A DNA stretch of 48,747 nt, from contig PLEX01000161.1 in NCBI GenBank assembly GCA_003136575.1, positions 1-48,747 of the forward strand, in the 5' to 3' direction. This document shows positions 36,275 to 42,314 of the stretch, piece after piece. Numbering within the stretch: position 1 is the first letter of the stretch; every line of letters begins with the position of its first letter. The translations under genes and the position numbers were made by a program. Under the pieces are notes generated by a model. It searched no databases. It saw only the letters and a list, made by a program, of their open reading frames with translations, and was not told the origin of the DNA. The stretch comes from Bryobacterales bacterium (GTDB taxonomy: Bacteria; Acidobacteriota; Terriglobia; Bryobacterales; Bryobacteraceae).

Positions 36275-36503
36275 GCCTGGATGTCCTCTGAAGAAGTTCA
36301 AACTACTCTAGTGTAGCTCAGACGCGGGAGGGTGGGGATGGGTTTCATTGGTGGTTCCATTGGTTCCGGGGAATGGGGGCGAATAAAGGCGAACAAATGG
36401 GCCACGGATGCACACGGAGGAGCGCCGGGATAAACCGGCAGGGAATAGGGAATGAAAGAGTCCTGCAGGAAAGGAGTGGCGAGCCGTCCTGACCCCGAGT
36501 CAT
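36275..36503. other. Upstream region of the GWxTD gene, no gene seen
   Basis: It contains the promoter side of the - strand GWxTD gene. It also holds short motifs such as GGCCACGGATGCACACGGA (about 36400-36418), a type of phrase that recurs in intergenic DNA of Acidobacteria and Planctomycetes. No open frame with coding character or RNA gene was recognised. Confidence 0.4.
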
Positions 36504-36873
36504 GTGCGGGCCGCCGCAGGGTTGCATCGTGAAGCGTTGAATGGGGCACCGGGCAGGCGGGGTATTGAGCTGCGAAATCAATCTCGTCCGGGGTGCCGAC
36601 GATGTTCTGTGAAGCGGAAGGCTATATCTCGGGTGACGGTGAACGCGAGTCATTCAGGAACCCCGCGCAGTCAGAGACCCATGCATGTCGGGAAATTCCA
36701 TGCGCGAGAACCGGGAGACCCCGCTGGTGTCCGGTGGTAGTACGCCGGGCCGGCGGGAGAAGGCCACGAGCTATAAGGCCAGCATGAACGCCGGTGGGGA
36801 GTCGGACGAACAGGTAGTACCCGCGAAGCGCCTGAACAAAGGGGGGCAATCTCCGGCGGAGGGCGTGGAGGGA
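36504..36873 (+). pseudogene. Group II intron fragment with the start of its reverse-transcriptase/maturase gene
   Basis: From ATG 36700 the frame reads MRENRETPLV ... KATSYKASMNAG ... ESDEQVVPAKRLNKGGQ, SPAEGVEG. This is the conserved leader of intron-encoded reverse transcriptases of bacterial group II introns. The match ends after about 58 residues near 36873, and no RT, maturase or endonuclease domain follows. The preceding bases (about 36600-36700) look like the intron RNA just upstream of that frame, and a GTGCG at 36504 fits a group II 5' end. About 200 bases before the frame is short for domains I-III, so the RNA part may also be deleted. The remainder of the intron is absent from the window. 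It is a dead remnant. Confidence 0.65.
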
Positions 36874-37093
36874 AGCTGTTCGAACGCGGCGATCCAGAAC
36901 GCCATCGAACCGGCTCTGCCACTGACCCAGGTGCTGGCCCAACTTTTAGGGAGCCTGCTTTGGCGAGTGCAGAGCTTGCTTTTTCGCGCAGCGTCTACCA
37001 ACCATCCGGCTCTGAGCCGGACAACGCCGCTCAGAAACGACTCCGATTCGAAGTGGCCTGGTATCCGTCCCGGTTGCTATCCTTCTTGCTGTA
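36874..37093. other. Spacer between intron fragment and TPR gene
   Basis: No gene is recognised. The palindrome TCCGGCTC-T-GAGCCGGA lies at about 37005-37021. The frame of the next gene is open back to 37016 and reads hydrophobically (GLVSVPVAILLAV) just before its TTG, so the gene's true start may lie in this stretch, or an original start may have been lost when the intron fragment arrived. Confidence 0.35.
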
Positions 37094-38245
37094 TTGGCCT
37101 TCAACCTAAAACTCATTCTGCGGCTCTACCAGCGGCCCGCCGCCGCGATGAGCGACGTCCTTGACCGGGGCAGTCTGCTTTTTTCGAGCCTGGCGGTCCT
37201 GATCGTGTCGTTTCTGCTCGGGCATTCGACCAGGGCGCTCTCGTTTTCTTTCTATGCGCCGCTGCTGGTCCTGGCGGTTTTCTACGTTCCCGGAATCCTC
37301 CTGATCGGGGCGCTGGTTGGCCGCGTGGCAGGCGGTTTCGGCGTCGAGTTCCGGCGCGACTACGCTCCGATGCTCACGTGCGTCGCAGCCGCGTGGAGCG
37401 CGACTAATGCTCCCCTCCTCGCTGTCGCGTGGCTCAGGCCGCAGTTGGTCGATGCGGCGACAGGTGTCGTGTACCTCTACTTCGCGGTGCTGATGTTCTT
37501 CGCCGTGCGCACAGTCCTCGGGGCGGGGAACGGCCCGGCCGTCGCGATCGTGTGGCTGTCTTGTCTATCGATGCCAGCGGCGTGGCTGCTGTGGGGACCG
37601 CTGCATTATCTGATGAGTTGGCTTGCGTCGCCATTCCTCTTGTTCTATGTGTTCTTTTACCTGCGCAGCGAATTGGGCGGCCTGGGCGACGGATTGCGGG
37701 CACGCCAGAGTTATCGCCGCAATCTGGAAGCTGCCGCGATCAATCCGCATGATGGCGAGGCGCAGTACCAACTTGGCCTCGTTTACCAGCAGCGCAGGCA
37801 GTTCACGGAGGCGATCGCGCGATTCAGTAATGCGGTGGCCATCGATCCCACGCACACCGACGCGCATTTCCAGTTGGGGCGCATCGCGCGGGAACAGGGG
37901 CGGCTGAAGGAGGCGCTCTCGTACTTCCAGACGGTGGTCAACCAGGATGAGAAGCACGGCCAGAGCGAGATCCTGCGTGAATTGGGCGCGCTTTACATCG
38001 CGGCACGGCAGTATGAGGACGCGCGGCGGGAACTGGCGACGTATGTGGAGCGCAGGCCTTACGATCCTGAGGGGCTTTGCTACTACGGGCAGGCGCTGGA
38101 GGGACTTGGAAAACCGGCGGAAGCCCGGGAGGCTTACGCGCGTGCGACGGAGGCCGCGAGTCAGGCGCCTGCGTACATCAGACGAACCGCAGGTAAGTGG
38201 GGGCGGCTCGCGCGGGGGCGGATGCGCGGACTGACGGCGGAATGA
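37094..38245 (+). CDS. Membrane protein with Yip1-like N-terminal domain and TPR repeats
   Basis: The 383-residue protein has an N-terminal segment LILRLYQRPAAAMSDVLDRGSLL. This kind of opening (a short LYxRP helix, then AM-x-x-VLD-x-G) is typical of Yip1-like membrane domains. Five or so membrane helices follow, to about residue 190. The cytoplasmic half has about four TPR units (for example EAQYQLGLVYQQRRQFTEAIARFSNAVAIDPTH and AHFQLGRIAREQGRLKEALSYF), suggesting a scaffold for protein contacts at the membrane. The start is uncertain: TTG 37094 keeps the whole Yip1-like opening, while ATG 37149 would remove part of it. It converges with the Fic gene; the 37-base gap holds nothing clear. Confidence 0.7.
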   Translation: MAFNLKLILRLYQRPAAAMSDVLDRGSLLFSSLAVLIVSFLLGHSTRALSFSFYAPLLVLAVFYVPGILLIGALVGRVAGGFGVEFRRDYAPMLTCVAAAWSATNAPLLAVAWLRPQLVDAATGVVYLYFAVLMFFAVRTVLGAGNGPAVAIVWLSCLSMPAAWLLWGPLHYLMSWLASPFLLFYVFFYLRSELGGLGDGLRARQSYRRNLEAAAINPHDGEAQYQLGLVYQQRRQFTEAIARFSNAVAIDPTHTDAHFQLGRIAREQGRLKEALSYFQTVVNQDEKHGQSEILRELGALYIAARQYEDARRELATYVERRPYDPEGLCYYGQALEGLGKPAEAREAYARATEAASQAPAYIRRTAGKWGRLARGRMRGLTAE

Positions 38246-38282
38246 ATTCGCGGATTATGCGGCTGGCGGGTTCTTGTCATCG

Positions 38283-38735
38283 CTAATCGCACTGAGCAGA
38301 AGAGCTGCCAAACCGGAGCTGTCGGCCTGCTGAAAACTCAGTATGGAACTCGCCAACGTAGTAGCCGGCGCGGTTACAGAAATCTTCCCGCGAGGCTGTG
38401 GTCGCGAGGTGCTTTTCGCGCAGCAGCTCGGCGAACAAATTGGCGAGGCAGGGAACGATCTGTTCCGAGAATGCGAAATAGAACTGCCCCGGGCGCGCGA
38501 TGTTGACGGTGCGGAATTCGCCGGCCCATGGATAGACGTCCTGAAAGATATGCGCGTGAATCGCTTTCAGGTGGGGGATGTCGAATTTGCCGGGCTTCGG
38601 GCGATGTTCCACTTGCCGGATGCGCCGGCTGGTAGCATCCGCCTCAAAACGGCTTAGCTCCAGCTGATCCTGAATACTCCGCAGGTTCTTAAGTACGGCG
38701 GTTCCCGGGTAAACGTACGGGTCCATACCGGGCAT
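38283..38735 (-). pseudogene. Truncated Fic/DOC-type adenylyltransferase toxin
   Basis: The first 115 or so residues are a good Fic protein: DPYVYPGTAVLKN, HLKAIHAHIFQDVYPWAGEFRTVNI, and a helix leading to FCNRAGYYVGEF. In active family members the next residues contain the catalytic motif HPFxEGNGR. Here the frame reads HTEFSAGRQLRFGSSSAQCD and stops. The AMP-transfer histidine, the phosphate-binding loop and everything after them are gone, so the toxin should be inactive. The 5' end overlaps the antitoxin gene by 47 bases; ATG 38726 is an alternative start. A deletion or frameshift at about 38340 removed the end. Confidence 0.75.
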
Positions 38736-38913
38736 CCAGATGCTTGTCGAATTCCGCTTCCATTTCGTCGGACGTTAAATTGCCGTCGACATAGCGCTGG
38801 AATATTGCCTTCGCGGTTTCGGACGGTTCGAGTCCTTCCAGGCGAACGCTCGCAAGCGCATTCTCAACTTCCCTTTCACGGCTTGCTTGCCGAAGATCTG
38901 TGAGAACCGCCAT
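38689..38913 (-). CDS. VbhA-type antitoxin of a Fic module
   Basis: A 74-residue helical protein. It contains SVRLEGLEPS, which matches the Fic inhibition motif [S/T]-x-x-x-E-[G/N], with the glutamate that blocks ATP in the Fic active site. AIFQRYVDGNLTSDEMEAEF follows, as in the VbhA family. ATG 38913 (MAVLTDLRQ) gives the normal size; the frame open to 38958 adds a non-conserved tail. The order antitoxin-toxin with overlapping frames is normal for this module. The antitoxin appears intact while its toxin partner is broken. Confidence 0.78.
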   Translation of the reverse strand: MAVLTDLRQASREREVENALASVRLEGLEPSETAKAIFQRYVDGNLTSDEMEAEFDKHLDARYGPVRLPGNRRT

Positions 38914-39023
38914 ACCGTTATTCCAGCAGTTTCCGGCCCAGAACGGACTGCAGTTCAACGCGAAATCGACTGCCTCCCCGCGGCGCGTTGAAGACGCTCG
39001 CAGAGGTGATAGACCGCCTATGA

Positions 39024-39860
39024 CTAAGCCATCGCCGGTGAAACTTCCCGTGCCCGGGGCGCGACCTTGAAATTCGCCGATTGCCCCAGAAACTGTACCG
39101 GATTATCGAAAACCACCCGCTGGATCAGCTCTTCGGCATGGTGCCGGCGCTTCATTTCCATGATGAATCGCGGCACAGCCAGGGAGTCGCTCGGACCCCA
39201 GTCGCATGCGCCGGCGACGCAAATCCGACCGGGCCCGAAAACTTCCACGATGTCTACCGCTCGCACGGCCGATAACTTGGTCATCGGATAAAGAGTCAGG
39301 CCGGCCCAATAGCCATGCTCCAGAATCATTTCGAGAGTGTGCTCTTCGGCGTGATCTATAAGAACGTTTTCGGGTTTGAGTTCCGGATACTGCCGAAGCA
39401 CCTCGATACAGATTCGCGTGCCCTTCTTCTTGTCTTCGAGGTGCGGCGTGTGGATCAGAATGAGTTGCTTGTACTGAATCGCCATCTCCACCTGCTCGCG
39501 AAAGGTATCGACTTCATTCCGCGTGATGCGGTTCAGCCCGATTTCGCCAATCCCCAGCACCGTCGGGCAGCCGATAAATTTCGGAATGCGTTTCAGCACT
39601 TCCTTCGACAACTCGCGATTGTCGGCTTCCTTGGGATTCATCGCCAGCCAGGAATAATGCTGCATCCGATACGCGGCTGCCCTCTGCGGTTCGGCCACGG
39701 TCAACTGGCGGAAATAGTCGTCAAAACCATCGGCGCTGCTGCGGTCCCAGCCCGCCCAGAAGGCGGGTTCGGTTACGGCGACGCAGCCGGAGAGCGCCAT
39801 CTTTTCGTAATCGTCGGTGGTGCGCGAAACCATGTGCGCGTGGTGATCGATGTAGTTCAT
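39024..39860 (-). CDS. eboB: TatD-like metal-dependent hydrolase, EboB type
   Basis: A 278-residue TIM-barrel hydrolase. [10 protein letters not shown] supplies the HxH metal ligands. The middle has IGEIGLN (metal-bridging glutamate), LIHTPH and LIDHAEEHT (histidines), and GACDWGPSD carries the conserved aspartate. Ordinary TatD DNases are similar. Two things point to EboB instead: the set of neighbours (EboD-, EboC-like genes immediately upstream) and the divergent GACDWG end. ATG 39860 overlaps the stop of the small gene as ATGA, so translation is coupled. Ebo proteins carry a precursor into the periplasm or build a cyclitol-prenyl metabolite in characterised strains; the role here is not known. 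Confidence 0.8.
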   Translation of the reverse strand: MNYIDHHAHMVSRTTDDYEKMALSGCVAVTEPAFWAGWDRSSADGFDDYFRQLTVAEPQRAAAYRMQHYSWLAMNPKEADNRELSKEVLKRIPKFIGCPTVLGIGEIGLNRITRNEVDTFREQVEMAIQYKQLILIHTPHLEDKKKGTRICIEVLRQYPELKPENVLIDHAEEHTLEMILEHGYWAGLTLYPMTKLSAVRAVDIVEVFGPGRICVAGACDWGPSDSLAVPRFIMEMKRRHHAEELIQRVVFDNPVQFLGQSANFKVAPRAREVSPAMA

Positions 39861-40168
39861 TGCCGTGCCTCCGCGCTCCACAAGTCATATGCGCCGCGCG
39901 CGCTCTTGCGATCGAGCGCGGGAATCGGTTCGGTGGTCGGGTCGCTCAAAAGTTCCTGGATGCGGTTAAGCCGCGAGCCGGCCGGATCCGCCAACGCGGG
40001 AGCGGACAGAGTACTCAGGGCCTCGCCGAACGCCCGCAGGCGAAAATCCAGGACCGACTGGCCGGATTCATCGGCGCGGTCCAGGCGGTCGAGAAACGCC
40101 GCTACTTCGAGAACGCGATTGCGATTCTCCACGAAATACTCATCGATTAACTGCTCGCTCGTCAGCAT
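39857..40168 (-). CDS. Small conserved-looking protein of the ebo-type operon (unknown)
   Basis: A 103-residue soluble helical protein starting [34 protein letters not shown], with an acidic middle and a C-terminus [17 protein letters not shown] do not recognise a family. Its start is taken as ATG 40168, five bases after GGGAGG; ATG 40171 is possible. It overlaps eboD by 29 bases and shares ATGA with eboB, so it is firmly inside the operon. EboA proteins described elsewhere are longer, so an EboA identity is only a positional guess. Being wedged between two enzymes, it may be a partner or regulator of one of them. Confidence 0.7.
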   Translation of the reverse strand: MLTSEQLIDEYFVENRNRVLEVAAFLDRLDRADESGQSVLDFRLRAFGEALSTLSAPALADPAGSRLNRIQELLSDPTTEPIPALDRKSARGAYDLWSAEARQ

Positions 40169-41405
40169 CATGGCCTCCCGCGGAATGGCCGGCCAGCATG
40201 GCGACCGGAAAATGTTCGTCCGGTGCTGACGCCGCCCGATCTGCCGCGATCCTCTTTAATTCTGCAATACTTTTCGCCATACGTGCGAAGTCGATTTCGT
40301 GGACTTCGAGCGGTAGGCCAATGCCTTCGAGCAGCGAGATGGTCAGTTCGCCGCCCAGGTGTTCGCGAAACTCGGTCAGACCGCGGAGCACGGAACGCGG
40401 ATGGTCGATATTGTCGGCATGATCGCCCAATTCCGAGGCATAGATCGGCAAACGCAGCCTCAGAAGAAGATCGACGATTCTGCGCCAGTCGTCTTCGGGC
40501 AGAAGGCCGGTCAGCCAGGAGTAGGTGCTGTCGAGCGCCATGCCGATGCCGACGGCTTCGCCGTGGCGGATGCGGTATCCGGAAAGGAATTCGAGCTTAT
40601 GGGCCGCCCAATGGCCGAAATCGAGCGGGCGCGAGTTGCCCAACTCAAAAGGGTCGCCGCCGGATGAGATGTGGTTCAGATGAAGCTCCGCGCAGCGTCG
40701 AACGATGGGCCGCATGGCCGCAAGATCGCGGTTCGCTAGCGCATCGGCGGTGGCTTCGACGCGGTCGAAAAAGCGCGCGTCCTTCATCAGAGCGACTTTG
40801 ATCGCTTCGGTGATGCCGCAAAGCCAGTCGCGGTCGGGCAGTGTGGCCAGAAAACTGACGTCGTTGATGACGGCCGTTGCGGGGGCGAAAGTGCCCAGGT
40901 AATTCTTCTTGCCGAAGTAGTTGATGCCGTTCTTTACGCCGAGGCCGGCGTCGTCCTGCGCGAGCACCGTGGTTGGAACGCGAATAAGCCGGACGCCGCG
41001 ATGCGCGGTTGCCGCGGCGTAACCGGCTACGTCGAGAACCGCGCCGCCGCCGATGGCAACCACAAAAGAGTGGCGGCAAATGCCCCCGGCGTTGATGGCT
41101 TCGAGGACCTTTTCGAGCTGCCGGGGGTCGTTCTTCGCGTCTTCTCCACCCGCAATCACGGCGACCGGCGCGGCCAGTTTCATGATTTCGCGGTTCTGCG
41201 CGCAGTAAACTTCGATATCGGCATTCAGGTTCGGATGGCAGGCCGCGACGCCGCTATCGACTATGAAGACGGTGCGAACAGGCTTGTAATCGGCACCCGC
41301 AGCAATGATGTCCCGAAGCAGGTCATTCGACGCGCTGAAGATTCCCTCGGTGAAATGAACGGTGTAACGGAAGGTGAGACGCAGGACTTGTTCGATGGAA
41401 CTCAT
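40140..41405 (-). CDS. eboD: 3-dehydroquinate synthase-like sugar-phosphate cyclase, EboD type
   Basis: A 421-residue member of the dehydroquinate-synthase superfamily. NAD-binding is at IGGGAVLDVAGY. RVPTTVLAQDDAGLGVKNGIN and KKNYLGTF are substrate-loop segments, and the zinc ligands are the glutamate in GITEAIK and the histidines in DFGHWAAH and RHGEAVGIGM. The C-terminal 50 residues extend past AroB. Housekeeping AroB usually sits with other shikimate genes; here the neighbours are a UbiA and a TatD-like gene, the ebo arrangement, which favours a cyclitol-type cyclase. The gene begins 20 bases after eboC. Confidence 0.86.
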   Translation of the reverse strand: MSSIEQVLRLTFRYTVHFTEGIFSASNDLLRDIIAAGADYKPVRTVFIVDSGVAACHPNLNADIEVYCAQNREIMKLAAPVAVIAGGEDAKNDPRQLEKVLEAINAGGICRHSFVVAIGGGAVLDVAGYAAATAHRGVRLIRVPTTVLAQDDAGLGVKNGINYFGKKNYLGTFAPATAVINDVSFLATLPDRDWLCGITEAIKVALMKDARFFDRVEATADALANRDLAAMRPIVRRCAELHLNHISSGGDPFELGNSRPLDFGHWAAHKLEFLSGYRIRHGEAVGIGMALDSTYSWLTGLLPEDDWRRIVDLLLRLRLPIYASELGDHADNIDHPRSVLRGLTEFREHLGGELTISLLEGIGLPLEVHEIDFARMAKSIAELKRIAADRAASAPDEHFPVAMLAGHSAGGHDADERAVNR

Positions 41406-41425
41406 TGGTCAGGTCACGTTCCGTA

Positions 41426-42304
41426 TCACGTCACGGAAAAAGCCCGCGCCAGGAGGGACGCGAGGACGGCGATGCCCAATATTATCAGACAATAAAGCGC
41501 GTTCGAATAACTGGCGCCGATGGCCGCGTCGAGCAGCACTAGGGAAAGTACGCCCGCCCGGACGGCCGCACGGATCGTGGCTGGAACCGGTTCCTTCCAT
41601 GCTCGCCAGAATGGGGGCAGAACGCGCCAGGCGAGAATCGCGACGACCACAATCGCGGCTTTGGAATTGGACCCAATCCAGACGATGCCAGCGAGAACAG
41701 CTGCAATCGCAGCCAATGAGAGCGCGGCTACGGGGCGTTTTCCGCCGTGAACTTCACCCCGGCTGAGCGCGGTCACTCCCGCAATGTAGACGAGTGGCAG
41801 GAGAGCGAGCGTGAGCCGGCCGGTCAGCGCCGATGGCACCGCCGAGACGCCCAGCAGCAGATTCAAAGCCCGGCACGTCCCCATGTTGACCGGGCCGAAG
41901 AATTTGCGGTGCTTGCCCCAGGTGTCATAGAGGAGGACACTCGCCGATATTGCCATCGCCATTGCTGCGGAGGCTGGTGAAGCCGAAAAAGCAAGCCCGA
42001 TTCCCGCAAAAAGCAAAACGAACCCAATCGTTGCGGCGGTGGACGCGCGGATCCGGCCGCTCGGTATTGGCCGTTCGGGGCGTTCGCGCGCGTCCAGATG
42101 CCGGTCGAAGAAGTCGTTGAGGACGATGCCGCCCGCGTAGAGGCACACGGTGGATGCCAGCAGCCATGGCAAAGCGCCGAGGTTGCCGCCGTTGCCTTGC
42201 ACCGCCCCGGCTGCGGCGTATCCGGCGAGAACATCCGCCGCCGCCGTGACGACGTTTGCCGGCCGCAGGATTTCGATCAGAGCGCGGAGTTTCTGGTTCA
42301 GCAT
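41426..42304 (-). CDS. eboC: UbiA-family prenyltransferase, EboC type
   Basis: A 292-residue integral membrane protein with about eight helices. The two aspartate motifs of UbiA enzymes are visible: NDFFDRHLD (first DxxxD, about residue 64) and LLYDTWGKH (second, about residue 125). They bind Mg-diphosphate of the prenyl donor. ARPANV-like opening RPANVVTAAADVLAGY is typical of the EboC/MenA group. It would attach a prenyl chain to the product of EboD, but the real acceptor has not been shown for this family. It lies 10 bases after the kinase gene and 20 before eboD. Confidence 0.87.
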   Translation of the reverse strand: MLNQKLRALIEILRPANVVTAAADVLAGYAAAGAVQGNGGNLGALPWLLASTVCLYAGGIVLNDFFDRHLDARERPERPIPSGRIRASTAATIGFVLLFAGIGLAFSASPASAAMAMAISASVLLYDTWGKHRKFFGPVNMGTCRALNLLLGVSAVPSALTGRLTLALLPLVYIAGVTALSRGEVHGGKRPVAALSLAAIAAVLAGIVWIGSNSKAAIVVVAILAWRVLPPFWRAWKEPVPATIRAAVRAGVLSLVLLDAAIGASYSNALYCLIILGIAVLASLLARAFSVT

Positions 42305-42314
42305 GTCGGCAAGG

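Noticed and set aside
36302..36320. tRNA-like phrase TAGCTCAGACGCGGGAG
   Set aside because: It resembles a D-arm only by chance; no acceptor, anticodon or T-arm could be folded around it.
39024..39860. Plain TatD DNase
   Set aside because: The metal ligands are shared, but the tight coupling to EboD-like and EboC-like genes makes an EboB role more likely.
40140..41405. Housekeeping AroB of the shikimate pathway
   Set aside because: Motifs would allow it, but no shikimate genes are nearby and the UbiA and TatD-like partners on both sides match the ebo arrangement. It remains the main alternative.
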